A stretch of DNA of 64,000 nucleotides from Actinoplanes sp. DH11 (GTDB taxonomy: Bacteria > Actinomycetota > Actinomycetes > Mycobacteriales > Micromonosporaceae). Below, one piece after another: positions 47,588 through 55,963 of this stretch (within the stretch, counting starts at the first letter, position 1; each line of letters opens with the position of its first letter). The stretch covers positions 1-64,000 of the forward strand of contig NZ_JAHWGU010000020.1 in assembly GCF_020873875.1 (NCBI RefSeq), in the 5' to 3' direction. The notes below the pieces were generated by a model. The model did not search any database, had not been told where the DNA came from, and was given only the letters and a program-made list of their open reading frames with translations. The position numbers and the translations under genes are program-made.

Positions 47588-47593
47588 ATTGTG
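47588..47593 (-). promoter_or_regulatory. -10 element of a leaderless start (methyltransferase)
   Basis: CACAAT on the minus strand ends six bases before the GTG at 47581. Confidence 0.4.
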
Positions 47594-47715
47594 CCGAGTC
47601 GCGCCGGAGCCGCCGGCATCCACCCGCGGCGGCCCGATGAGGCCGGATTTTTCCGGCAGATCAGGCATATGGTGAGAGAGGATGGACCTGACGACGGATC
47701 GCTCTGGGGGTGTCA

Positions 47716-49548
47716 GTGTCGGCTGGATCGGGACCGGGCTCCGACCCGCATCTGCTCGCCCTGCTGCGAGCGATCCGGCTGCGCCAGAACGCGCCCGACG
47801 CGGCCGCCGCGGGCGCGGCCGACACCGCCGCCGCGCTCTCCGAGATCGCCGCCAACGCCCGGGCGTCGCAGGAGCGGGCCTCCGGCAAGGATCCCTCGAC
47901 CCGGGACGCCCCGGGAGGGACGCCGGGCTCCGGCTCCGGATCAGGCGGCAGATCGCGTACCGGCCAGGCGCCCGACCCCGGCTACGGAGGCGAAGTGTCC
48001 CCGGGAAGCAGCTTCCCCGACGAGCCCGCCGCCCACCCGAGCCGGATCCCGCCACCGCCGCCACCCCGGCCGGCGCGTCCCGCCGAGAAACCGGCCGAAC
48101 GCCCCACCTCCGAACTGCTCTGGCGCGGTGACCCCGGCGCCACCCTCGGCCGGTCCGGCCTGGGTACCCCGCCCGGTCGCCGGCAGGCCGCCGCCTCGCG
48201 CGGGGTCTGGGGTGCCGCCGCCGGCCGGATCAACCCGATCACCGGCATCACCCCGGGCGGGCCGACCACGCCCGTCGGCCCGATCCCCGGCCTGGAAGGG
48301 ATCCGCCCGATCGGCCCGTCCGGCACCGAGTTCATGCCGGACCCGTCCCAGTCCGGCTACACGCCGCGCGCGCCGCACGACCCGCCGCCGATCCGCAACG
48401 CGCCCGGGTCCGACGGCATGGACCCGGCCGACGACGCCGCCCTGCGCGACACGCAGCGCCTGCTCAGCACCAGCCTGACCTTCGCCGGCGGCACCGCGGA
48501 GGTGGCCGAGCGGCTCTGGGACGCGCTGATGCAGGCCCAGCCGGACCTGCTGACGGCCCTGCCCGGCACGCCCGAGACCCAGCGCCGCCAGCTGGCCCGG
48601 GCGCTGACCTGGCTGGTGCACAACCTGGACGCGCCGCCCACCGTGGTCGCCGGCTGCGGACGGCTCGGCGCGGCGCTCGCCGAGTGCGGCGTGCAGTGGA
48701 ACCAGCTGCAGCTCGTCGGTGCCGCCCTGGCCGAGGCGATGCGGGCCGGGATGGCGCCGGGGGCGTGGCGGCAGGACTTCGACCAGACGTGGCGCTGGAC
48801 GTGGCAGCACACCTACGAGTGGATCGTGCACGGCGGGACGCTCGCGGCGTATGAGCCGACCCTCTGGACCGCCGAGGTGGTCTACCACGAACTGCGCCGG
48901 CCGGAGCTCGCGGTGATCCGGGTGCGGCCGTTCCTGCCGATGCCGTACCGGCCCGGCCAGTACACCCGGGTCGAGGTCGACGGGCTGCCCGGGGTCTGGC
49001 GGCCGTACTCGCCGGCCGGCACGCCGCACCGCGACGAGGTCGTGGAACTGCACGTCCGCGCCCGGTCCGCAGCCGGCGTCAGCCACGCCCTCGTGCACCG
49101 GGTGCGCGTCGGCGACCGGATCCGGCTGAGCCGGCCCGAGGGCGACATGGTCCTGCCGTCCGAGCCGGGCCGGGGCCTCCTGATGATCGCCGGGGACACC
49201 GGCATCGCCCCGATGAAGGCACTGCTCGCCCAGCTCGCCGCCACCGGCGATCCGCGGCCGGCGACGCTGTTCTGGGGCGTCCGGGACCTGACCGAGCTCT
49301 ACGACCTCGACGACGTGCTCGCGATCGCCCACGAGGCGCCCCGGGCCACCGTCGTACCCGTCGTGTCCGAGGGCAGCCCCGGGCCGTACGCGGCAGGCGT
49401 CGTCACCGACGCGGTGGCCGCGCACGGCGAGTGGGCCCGGCACGAGATCTACGTGGCCGGGCCGCCACTGATGGTCGCCTCCGCCGTTTCCGCCCTCGGG
49501 TACCTGGGGATCGACATCAGCCGGCTCCACCACGACCCGCCGGAGTGA
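47716..49548 (+). CDS. Flavohaemoprotein-like protein: globin-like domain plus FAD/NAD reductase
   Basis: A 610-residue fusion: a disordered Pro/Gly-rich N-terminus (about 1-240), a globin-like domain (about 245-375), then ferredoxin-reductase-type FAD (YRPGQYTRVEV, WRPYSPAG) and NAD domains (LLMIAGDTGIAPMKALL, YVAGPPLMV). The globin F-helix region aligns without gaps to L-G-x-x-H-x-x-Y-G-V as LGAALAECGV, placing L321 where the haem-binding His should be. The globin part therefore probably lacks standard haem ligation, so NO-dioxygenase activity should not be assumed. GTG at 47716 follows GGGGG by five bases; GTG at 47710 is the alternative. Confidence 0.85.
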   Translation: MSAGSGPGSDPHLLALLRAIRLRQNAPDAAAAGAADTAAALSEIAANARASQERASGKDPSTRDAPGGTPGSGSGSGGRSRTGQAPDPGYGGEVSPGSSFPDEPAAHPSRIPPPPPPRPARPAEKPAERPTSELLWRGDPGATLGRSGLGTPPGRRQAAASRGVWGAAAGRINPITGITPGGPTTPVGPIPGLEGIRPIGPSGTEFMPDPSQSGYTPRAPHDPPPIRNAPGSDGMDPADDAALRDTQRLLSTSLTFAGGTAEVAERLWDALMQAQPDLLTALPGTPETQRRQLARALTWLVHNLDAPPTVVAGCGRLGAALAECGVQWNQLQLVGAALAEAMRAGMAPGAWRQDFDQTWRWTWQHTYEWIVHGGTLAAYEPTLWTAEVVYHELRRPELAVIRVRPFLPMPYRPGQYTRVEVDGLPGVWRPYSPAGTPHRDEVVELHVRARSAAGVSHALVHRVRVGDRIRLSRPEGDMVLPSEPGRGLLMIAGDTGIAPMKALLAQLAATGDPRPATLFWGVRDLTELYDLDDVLAIAHEAPRATVVPVVSEGSPGPYAAGVVTDAVAAHGEWARHEIYVAGPPLMVASAVSALGYLGIDISRLHHDPPE

Positions 49549-49550
49549 CA

Positions 49551-49640
49551 GCTCAGCGGACGGCGTAACGGGGATCTACGGCTCAGCGGACGGCGTAACC
49601 GGGGATCTCCGGCTCAGCGGACGGCGTAACCGGGGATCGA
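49551..49640. repeat. 30/31-bp tandem triplication of the cupin gene tail
   Basis: GCTCAGCGGACGGCGTAAC-C-GGGGATC recurs with stop-codon complements at 49553, 49583 and 49614. Each copy repeats the last eight codons plus TGA of the cupin gene (reading IPGYAVR-stop on the minus strand). Confidence 0.93.
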
Positions 49641-49976
49641 CGGCCAGCGCACGGTCAGCACCACCGACTCCTCGGCGGCGACCCACGAATGGTCGACGCC
49701 CTGCCCCCACACCACGTAGTCGCCCTGCTTGTCCAGGACCACGGTGCGCTCCGGGAACTCCATGTGGAAGCACCCGCTGATCAGCACGAGCAGGGCGGTA
49801 CGGTGCTCGCCGCGCACCCACGCGGCACGGCGGTCACCCTTCGGGTGCCGGCCCCACTTGATCTCCACATCCGTGCTGTGCCGCAGGTCGCCCTCCGGCT
49901 TGAAGTGGCCGAGCAGCCAGCCGTGGTCGGCGAGCGCGTCCGGGTCGGCGTTCCCGACATAGATCCCGTCTGTCAC
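49614..49976 (-). CDS. Cupin-fold protein
   Basis: A 120-residue single-domain protein: MTDGIYVGNADPDALADHGW, HSTDVEIKWGRHPKGDRRAAW, LLVLISGCFHMEFPE and GDYVVWGQGVDHSWVAAEES, the last giving cupin-motif-2-like G-x-D-H. I recall near-identical actinobacterial proteins labelled signal peptidase I; nothing here supports that. Function unknown, perhaps small-molecule binding. GTG at 49976 is chosen, with TAGCGT eight bases upstream. The stop is in the first of three tail repeats. Confidence 0.78.
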   Translation of the reverse strand: MTDGIYVGNADPDALADHGWLLGHFKPEGDLRHSTDVEIKWGRHPKGDRRAAWVRGEHRTALLVLISGCFHMEFPERTVVLDKQGDYVVWGQGVDHSWVAAEESVVLTVRWPSIPGYAVR

Positions 49977-49995
49977 GCCCGCCGACGCTACCGGT

Positions 49996-50088
49996 CGGTC
50001 ACCCGGCCTGCCCACCGGCCCGGTTCGCGGTCACCCGGCCCGCCCATCGGCCCGGTTCGGTCACCCGGTCCGCCCGTTGCCCCGCGCG
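49996..50088. repeat. 30-32-bp tandem repeat spanning the stop of the beta-lactamase-fold gene
   Basis: CGGTCACCCGGCC(T/C)GCCCA-type units start at 49996, 50028 and 50058. The gene's stop (50061-50063) is in the last unit, and the other two lie downstream of it. Confidence 0.85.
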
Positions 50089-51170
50089 GCCCGCAGGACC
50101 GCCTGGATCAGCGCGGCGTTCTCGGCGGCGGCGCCTCCCGGGTACGTGCACCGCTGTCGCGTGTACGCATAGGTGAGACCGTGCCCCGGATCGGCCAGCG
50201 CGAGCGTGCCCGACACCCCGCTGTGACCGAAAGCGGTCGCTGTAAGGCCGGGGTGCCGCAGGTGCTGGACCTCGAAGCCGAGCCCGAAGTGGGAGCGCTC
50301 GCCGGTGACCCGGTCGAAGCCGGGCGAGGAGATCTCGGCGAACTCCGCGAGCGTCTGGCGACTGACCAGCGGCGGGGCGCCGGCAGCGCCCCAGAGGGCC
50401 GCCGCGAACATCCCGGCCAGCCCCCGGGCACTGGCGACGCCGCCACCGGACGCCTGACCGAGGGCCCGCACGTGCGGCGTGTTGATCCACTCGACGGCGT
50501 CGGTGGGCGGGTCGGCGTTCTGGTTGAAGGCGACCTCGGTGAGACTGCCGGGCGGGATCCGGGTCCGGCGGCCGTCGCGCACGACCGGCCGGTACCGCTC
50601 CTCGCTGGCCCCGCCGAGGAAGACGTCCACGCCGTAGGGTGCCCGGATCAGATCAGCGTGGAGCTGCTGGAGGGTGCGGCCGGTGGCCCGCCACACCACG
50701 GCACCGAGCAGCGCGCCGATCACGAAGGCGTGGTAGCCGTACATCGCGCCGGGCCGCCAGAACGGCTGCTGCCGGGCGAGCCGTTCGGCCAGGACCCGGT
50801 CGTCGGCGAGCTCGGCGGCCGTGAAACCGCCGTCCACGCCGATCACGCCGGTGCGGTGGGCGAGCAGGTCCCGCAGGGTCAGCCCGTCCTTGCCGGCCCC
50901 GCCGAACTCGGGCCAGTACTCCACGATCCGCCGGGACAGCTCCAGGACGCCGTCGTCGACCAGGCGCGCGACCGCCAGGTAGGCCGCGGCCTTGGTCGCC
51001 GAGAAGATCCCGGTCAGCGCGTCCCCGCCGCCGGACGCGGCCGACCACAGGTCGACGACGAGCCGCCCGTCGTGGTGGACCACCAGCTGGGCGCCCGGGT
51101 CCTCGGGGAGCGCCGCGAAGACCTCGGCGACCTCGGCCCACGCCCCACCGGCGGTGCCGTGCGCGATCAC
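50061..51170 (-). CDS. Beta-lactamase-fold serine hydrolase coupled to murL
   Basis: A 369-residue protein with S57-A-T-K60 (SxxK), MYGYHAF in the YxN position (N replaced by Y), and GHSGVSGTL as third motif. No signal peptide is present, so a cytoplasmic esterase or peptidase role is more likely than a periplasmic PBP. GTG overlaps the murL stop in GTGA, so both are co-translated. That coupling makes a role in muropeptide metabolism possible but unproved. The 3' end lies in a tandem repeat. Confidence 0.85.
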   Translation of the reverse strand: MIAHGTAGGAWAEVAEVFAALPEDPGAQLVVHHDGRLVVDLWSAASGGGDALTGIFSATKAAAYLAVARLVDDGVLELSRRIVEYWPEFGGAGKDGLTLRDLLAHRTGVIGVDGGFTAAELADDRVLAERLARQQPFWRPGAMYGYHAFVIGALLGAVVWRATGRTLQQLHADLIRAPYGVDVFLGGASEERYRPVVRDGRRTRIPPGSLTEVAFNQNADPPTDAVEWINTPHVRALGQASGGGVASARGLAGMFAAALWGAAGAPPLVSRQTLAEFAEISSPGFDRVTGERSHFGLGFEVQHLRHPGLTATAFGHSGVSGTLALADPGHGLTYAYTRQRCTYPGGAAAENAALIQAVLRAARGNGRTG

Positions 51171-52465
51171 ACGGCCTCGTCGAGGATCTTCCGGTACGCC
51201 GCCGGGATGTGGTTCGTCCCGCCCGGCGTGAACACGGCGCTGTGCGAGGCGTCGTCCCACGCCGAGGCCGGCACGGCGGCGCGCAGGGCCACCAGCACCG
51301 GGGCGTCGTCGGTGAGCATCGAGAGCGCCACCAGGCACTCCTCGGCCTCGCCGACGCACTCGAACGGCTTGTGCGCGTCGACGCCGAGCAGCTCCAGGAA
51401 ACCCGGCACCTGCGCCGGGTCGGCGAACAGGTCGTGCCCGAAGATGTGCGTGAGCCGTTCCCGGGACATGTGCGGCGCCATCGCCAGGAAGACGAACCGG
51501 CACTTCGGGCAGTCACCGCACCAGCGGGCCGTCGGGTCGTGCAGCTTGAACGCCTTGTTACAGCTCGTGACGACGTCGTCGTACGCTGTGTGACCGGCGA
51601 ACAGCTTGGCGATGTGCAGCTCGGAGAGCGTGCGCAGCAGCGAGAAATACGGGTCGGCCAGCCCGGTGTACGCCGTGACAGCGTCCCGCAGCAGCCCCTC
51701 GGCGATCGCGCCCTTGGACCACTGGTGATTGACTTCGTGACCGTTCCAGATCAGGTTGGGGTCGGAGGCGGACCGCTCGTTCGACATCACCACGGGGCCG
51801 AGCCCGTGCCAGACCGCGGTGGCGATCGCGATCAGCGAGTTGATCGCGGTGACCGGGATGTGCCCGTTCAGCGCGCCGGCCTTGTTGAGCTCGAACAGCC
51901 GCGGGTCGAGTTTGCGGCGGGCGGCCAGGGCGGGCAGGCCGGACGCGGCGTTCACGTTCTCGATCACCGGATTGGGGTTCACCGAGAACGGCACCGGGTC
52001 CAGGCCCGCGGCGCGCAGGATCTCCAGGGTGACGATCGAGTCCTTGCCGCCGCCGACGGCCGACAGCGGCCGGCCCGGCATGTCCCGGACCTCGGCCGGC
52101 TGCAGGTCGCCGGGCGTCTCCACGGTCAGTTCCAGCACGTGCGGCAGCTGGTTGCGGTACGCGTACTCCGCCAGCCCTTCGGTGTAGACCGCCGTGAAGA
52201 AATCCTGCACCACCTCCGGCACCGGCATCGGCGCCACCACCCGGCCCGGCGCGCCCACCTTGTAGTAGCTCACCCCGGCCACCACGTGCAGCAGGTCCAG
52301 CACCAGCAGGAACTCCTCCGGGACCGCCCGCGAGTCCGGCAGCGGGAACGTGATCGTCTCGGTGAAGCGCAGTGGCTCCGGACCCTCCAGGAGGTAGTCG
52401 AACGTCGCCACCCCGGTCGAGGGATCGAACGAGTACGAGGGGAAACGCATGACGTCGAACTGCAC
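51167..52465 (-). CDS. murL: UDP-MurNAc-L-Ala-L-Glu epimerase (MurL-like)
   Basis: Converts the terminal L-Glu of UDP-MurNAc-L-Ala-L-Glu to D-Glu, using ATP, in the alternative pathway described in Xanthomonas. The 432-residue protein carries an ATP-pyrophosphatase-like loop SAVGGGKDS (about 135-143), NGHIPVTAINSLIAIATA, VVMSNERSASDPN and a Cys cluster RWCGDCPKCRFVFLAM. Identification rests on recalled family motifs and on the divergent murD2 next door. GTG start with AGGAG seven bases upstream and TAATAT promoter at 52502-52497. Confidence 0.85.
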   Translation of the reverse strand: MQFDVMRFPSYSFDPSTGVATFDYLLEGPEPLRFTETITFPLPDSRAVPEEFLLVLDLLHVVAGVSYYKVGAPGRVVAPMPVPEVVQDFFTAVYTEGLAEYAYRNQLPHVLELTVETPGDLQPAEVRDMPGRPLSAVGGGKDSIVTLEILRAAGLDPVPFSVNPNPVIENVNAASGLPALAARRKLDPRLFELNKAGALNGHIPVTAINSLIAIATAVWHGLGPVVMSNERSASDPNLIWNGHEVNHQWSKGAIAEGLLRDAVTAYTGLADPYFSLLRTLSELHIAKLFAGHTAYDDVVTSCNKAFKLHDPTARWCGDCPKCRFVFLAMAPHMSRERLTHIFGHDLFADPAQVPGFLELLGVDAHKPFECVGEAEECLVALSMLTDDAPVLVALRAAVPASAWDDASHSAVFTPGGTNHIPAAYRKILDEAV

Positions 52466-52496
52466 CCGGAAACTCCTGTCATCTGGCCGACGGGCA

Positions 52497-52525
52497 ATAT
52501 TAGTTCGACCCCGGCCGGGGTCACA
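52497..52525 (-). promoter_or_regulatory. Promoter of murL
   Basis: On the minus strand, TAATAT (52502-52497) is a near-perfect -10; TGTGAC (52525-52520) is a -35-like hexamer 17 bp upstream. The predicted leader of about 25 nt contains AGGAG. Confidence 0.6.
52508..52521. promoter_or_regulatory. 14-bp palindrome between murL and murD2
   Basis: ACCCCGGCCGGGGT, fully self-complementary, between the -35 and -10 of murL and 25-38 bp before the murD2 start. A regulator here could control both genes. Confidence 0.5.
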
Positions 52526-52545
52526 GCGAACGGTGGGGGAGAGAC

Positions 52546-53898
52546 GTGCGCCTGGAGGATCTGCGTGGCCGCTCGGTGGCGGTCTGGGGCACCGGCCGGG
52601 AGGGCCGGGCCGCGGTGACCGCGATCGCGAAACACGAGCCGGCCCGGCTGATCGCCGTCGACGACAGCGCGAACTACCTGGCCACGCCGTGGGAGGGTGA
52701 GCTGGCGACGCTCGCGCCCCTGGCCGGCGGGGAGCACGCGCAGGCGGCGCTCTACACGGCCGACGTGGTGGTGCGCTCGCCGGGTGTGCCGCTGACCCAC
52801 CCGTACCTCGGGGAGCTGCGCAGCCGCGGCGTCACGGTGACCAGCGGCAGCGCCCTCTGGATGGCGGCGAACGCGGAACGCACCGTCGGCGTCACCGGCA
52901 GCAAGGGCAAGAGCACCACGTCCAGCCTGATCAGTCACCTGCTGGCGGCGGCGGGGCGGCCCAACGCGTACGGCGGCAACATCGGCGTCCCGCTCCTCGA
53001 CCTGCCCGAGTCCGAGCTGTACGTGCTGGAACTCTCCAGCTACCAGTGCGCCGACCTGACCGATTCGCCCCGGGTCGCCGTGGTCACCTCGCTCTTCCCC
53101 GAGCACCTCGACTCGCACGGCAGCGAACAGGCCTACTACCGGGACAAACTCAACCTCCTGGCGTACGGTCCAGAGCTCATCGTCGTCAACGGCGAGGACA
53201 AACGGCTGCGCGACGAGATCCGCGGCAAGATCGACCGCAACGGCTTCCCGCCCGTACCCGCGGCCGCCGGCGACTCCCGCTTCCGCGTCGAGGACGGCAC
53301 CGTCTTCTGCAGCGACGAGCCCCTGTTCCCGCGCGCGTCGCTGCCGCTCAAGGGCCGCCACAACGAGCGGAACCTGTGCGTTGCCCTGGCCGTCCTGGAC
53401 GGCATGGGCCTGGACGTGCTCGCCTTGCGCGACGTCCTGGAGCAGGCGGTGCGCACCTTCGGCGGCCTGCCGCACCGCTTGGCCGAGATCGCCGACCCCT
53501 CCGGCCTGACCTTCGTCGACGACACCCTGTCGACGAGCCCATACTCGGCGATGCACGCCATCGAGGCGTACGAGGACCGCCCCCTGACCGTCCTCGTCGG
53601 AGGCACCGACCGGGGCCTAGACTACGCACCGTTACGTGAGTTCCTCTCCTCCCGCACACTGACCGTGATCGGCCTCCCCGACAGTGGCCCCCGCATCCTC
53701 TCCGACTTGTCGGACTTGTCAGGCATCCAAACAGCCTCCGCCGAAGACCTGGCCGACGCGGTACGCCTGGCCCGCACCCTGACCCCACCCGGCGGAGTGG
53801 TCCTCCTGTCCCCGGCAGCGCCGAGCTACGGCCGCTTCCGCAACTTCGAACACCGGTCCGAGGCCTTCCTGGAGGCCATCAAAGCCACCGCCGAGTAG
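52546..53898 (+). CDS. murD2: UDP-N-acetylmuramoyl-L-alanine--L-glutamate ligase (MurD2-like)
   Basis: Adds L-Glu to UDP-MurNAc-L-Ala, the partner step of MurL. The 450-residue Mur ligase has an N-terminal Rossmann domain (VAVWGTGREGRAA), an ATP loop VTGSKGKSTTSS (K120, K122, S123) that differs from the TGTNGKST of ordinary MurD, LELSSYQCADL, and C-terminal DDTLSTSP and VLLSPAAPSYGRFRNFEHR. GTG at 52546 has GGGAG just upstream. Divergent from murL. The stop lies in the first unit of an 18-bp repeat. Confidence 0.87.
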   Translation: MRLEDLRGRSVAVWGTGREGRAAVTAIAKHEPARLIAVDDSANYLATPWEGELATLAPLAGGEHAQAALYTADVVVRSPGVPLTHPYLGELRSRGVTVTSGSALWMAANAERTVGVTGSKGKSTTSSLISHLLAAAGRPNAYGGNIGVPLLDLPESELYVLELSSYQCADLTDSPRVAVVTSLFPEHLDSHGSEQAYYRDKLNLLAYGPELIVVNGEDKRLRDEIRGKIDRNGFPPVPAAAGDSRFRVEDGTVFCSDEPLFPRASLPLKGRHNERNLCVALAVLDGMGLDVLALRDVLEQAVRTFGGLPHRLAEIADPSGLTFVDDTLSTSPYSAMHAIEAYEDRPLTVLVGGTDRGLDYAPLREFLSSRTLTVIGLPDSGPRILSDLSDLSGIQTASAEDLADAVRLARTLTPPGGVVLLSPAAPSYGRFRNFEHRSEAFLEAIKATAE

Positions 53899-53939
53899 CC
53901 CCCCACCGCCGAGTGGCCCCCCACCGCCGAGTGGCCCCT
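53886..53939. repeat. 18-bp tandem repeat spanning the murD2 stop codon
   Basis: CACCGCCGAGTAGCCCCC then two copies with TGG in place of TAG (53886, 53904, 53922). The frame is kept, so loss of the TAG would extend the protein through the repeats. Confidence 0.93.
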
Positions 53940-54514
53940 CCCGGGCAGCCACTCCCGGCGCCCCCACCCATCCGCCACTCCCACCCGATCCGCGGCGGCG
54001 GGCCCAGGTTGCGGGGGCCGGCTCGGCTTGCTGAGTGGGCCTAATTCACGGGGGCCGGCTCGGCTTGCGGGGTGGGCCCAATCCGCAGGGGCCGGCGCGG
54101 CTCGCGGGGCCGCTCGTTTTGTGGGGTTAGCCCGGTTCGCGAGCAACCTAATTTGCGAGGGTCGTTCGTTTACGGGGGTAGCCCGGTTCGCAGGGTTGGC
54201 CAGGTTCGCAGGTTGGGCTTGGCTTGCAGGGCTCGCCTGATCCCCTTCGTTTCCATCGGGTTGCCCTGCTCCGCCCGGTTCGGATCGGGCCTACTTGCCG
54301 TGCCCGGCTCTCACCCTGCCCGACTGCAGCGCACAGCGCATGATCACGACCCTGGGATCGACGCAGCAACCACGAGCGCGAATCGGTCCGGACCGTGCCG
54401 CCGGTAGACGGCCGGCGGCGACCGTAAGTGCAAGCCGGCTCTGCCCAACTCGTGCTGGTGGTCGCGAAGAACGTCTCGCGGTGGCACAAGCACAAGCACA
54501 AGCCGGTCCAGCCG
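53940..54514. other. Non-coding region with degenerate repeats
   Basis: From about 54000 to 54270 irregular units of 27-30 bp recur (GGGCCGGCTCGGCTTGCGGGG-like, later GGTAGCCCGGTTCGCAGGG-like). Codon usage is not actinobacterial in any frame, and no ribosome site supports an ORF. Confidence 0.55.
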
Positions 54515-55237
54515 GCTGTCACTCATGGTTGGCGGAGGGTGCTGTGGGACGACCGTGGGTGACAGCCGGGCGGCCTGGCTGTCACTCATGGCTGGCGGAG
54601 GGTGCTGTGGAACGACCGTGGGTGACAGCCGGGCTGGCTGTCACCCACGGCTGGCGGAGGGTGCTGTGGGACGACCGTGGGTGACAGCTGGCTGCCGGCT
54701 GTCACTCATGGCTGGCGGAGGGTGCTTCGGGGCGGCCGTGGGTGACAGTTGGCTGCCGGCTGTCGCTCGTGGTTGGTGCGGGGTGCTGCGGGACGGCCGT
54801 GGGTGACAGTTGGCTGCTGGCTGTCGCTCGTGGTTGGTGCAGGGTGCTTCGGGGCGGCCGTGGGTGACAGCTGGCTGCGGGCTGTCATCCACGGTTGGTG
54901 CGGGGTGCTGCGGGACGGCCGTGGGTGACAGCTGGCTGCGGGCTGTCGCTCATGGTTGGTGCAGGGTGCTTCGGGGCGACCGTGGGTGACAGCTGGCTGC
55001 GGGCTGTCATCCACGGTTGGTGCGGGGTGCTGCGGGACGGCCGTGGGTGACAGCTGGCTGCGGGCTGTCGCTCATGGTTGGTGCAGGGTGCCTCGGGACG
55101 GCCGTGGGTGACAGCTGGCTGCGGGCTGTCATCCACGGTTGGTGCGGGGTGCTGCGGGACGACCGTGGGTGACAGCTGGCTGCTGGCTGTCACTCATGGC
55201 TGGCGGAGGGTGCTGTGGGGCGACCGTGGGTGACAGC
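54515..55237. repeat. Array of 12 imperfect 61-bp repeats, each a hairpin
   Basis: Units start at 54515, 54578, 54637, 54698, 54759, 54820, 54881, 54942, 55003, 55064, 55125 and 55186; the period is 61 bp after the first two. Each unit has GCTGTCACCCACGG-type and CCGTGGGTGACAGC arms that pair over up to 14 bp around a loop of about 24 nt. Units 6-11 alternate in two types, giving a 122-bp higher-order repeat. 61 is not a multiple of three, so it is not protein coding. Confidence 0.92.
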
Positions 55238-55649
55238 TGCGCTTGCTGGTCTCGACGCGAGACATATCGCACCGACCAATCGGCTCTCCAGGGTTGATCA
55301 GAAAGCGCAGCGGGCTGTCAGCGTCGCTGGTTGGGGCGGCCAGTATCCGGCGAGGGCTCCTGCCTATTCGGTGAAAGCTCGTGGACGACCCGCCGGCTCC
55401 CCCTTCGGTGGGCCGCGCCGCCGTCGGCCTCGGCGCCGACCCCGGACCCCGACCTCCCCGCTGCGTCCTGGCCCACTGGTCCTTAGTGGCGTTCCGGCCC
55501 GCTGACGCTCGGGCGCGTTCTGATCCGCCGGCCTCCAGCCGCGTTGCGGCCGGTCGGCTCCCCATGCGGCCCCAAACGCCGGTTCCCGGCAGTCGGCTTC
55601 AGCCTCGCCCTGAATGCCGACCCCAAGCCTCGCGCCGCATCCCGGCCTT
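55238..55649. other. Intergenic, no supported gene
   Basis: Between the hairpin array and the 24-bp array. Frames that stay open here are Arg/Pro/Gly-rich and lack start signals. Confidence 0.5.
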
Positions 55650-55793
55650 GGCCCCGGCCCCATATCCAGGCCTGGCCCCGGCCCGCATCCCGGCCTTGGC
55701 CCCGGCCCCATATCCAGGCCTGGCCCCGGCCCATATCCCGGCCCTGGCCCCGGCCCATATCCCGGCCCTGGCCCCGGCCCACATCCCGGCCCT
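55650..55793. repeat. 24-bp minisatellite, six copies
   Basis: GGCCCCGGCCCATATCCCGG-CCCT-type units, six in 144 bp. Some read ATATCCAGG, others GCATCCCGG. The sequence just outside continues as decayed units to about 55920. Confidence 0.88.
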
Positions 55794-55925
55794 GCATCCC
55801 GGTCCCGGCGCCACATTCCGGCCTGGCCCCGGCCCCACATCAGGTCCCGCATCCCGTCCCGGCGCCCCATCCCGGCCCCGGCGCGCAATCCCGGTCCCGG
55901 CCCCGCATCCCGGCTCCGGCCCGCG

Positions 55926-55963
55926 GCGCGGCGTGGCGTGGCGTGGCGTGGGGTGGGGTGGCG
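55926..55963. repeat. GGCGT/GGGGT pentanucleotide microsatellite
   Basis: Four or more GGCGT units followed by GGGGT units. Confidence 0.8.

Noticed and set aside
49614..49976. Signal peptidase I, the label I recall for close homologues
   Set aside because: No signal-peptidase Ser/Lys dyad or membrane segment; the sequence is cupin-like.
54344..55193. Open frames reading Thr/His/Arg/Pro-rich repeats on the minus strand through the hairpin array
   Set aside because: The 61-bp period shifts frame each unit, codon use is not actinobacterial, and starts lack ribosome sites.
54515..55237. CRISPR-like array
   Set aside because: The whole 61-bp unit recurs, including the part that would be a spacer; there are no unique spacers and no cas genes.
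55364..55888. 174-codon Gly/Pro-rich frame on the minus strand
   Set aside because: It is a product of the 24-bp minisatellite staying in frame; no start signal, and the non-repeat part has no protein-like composition.
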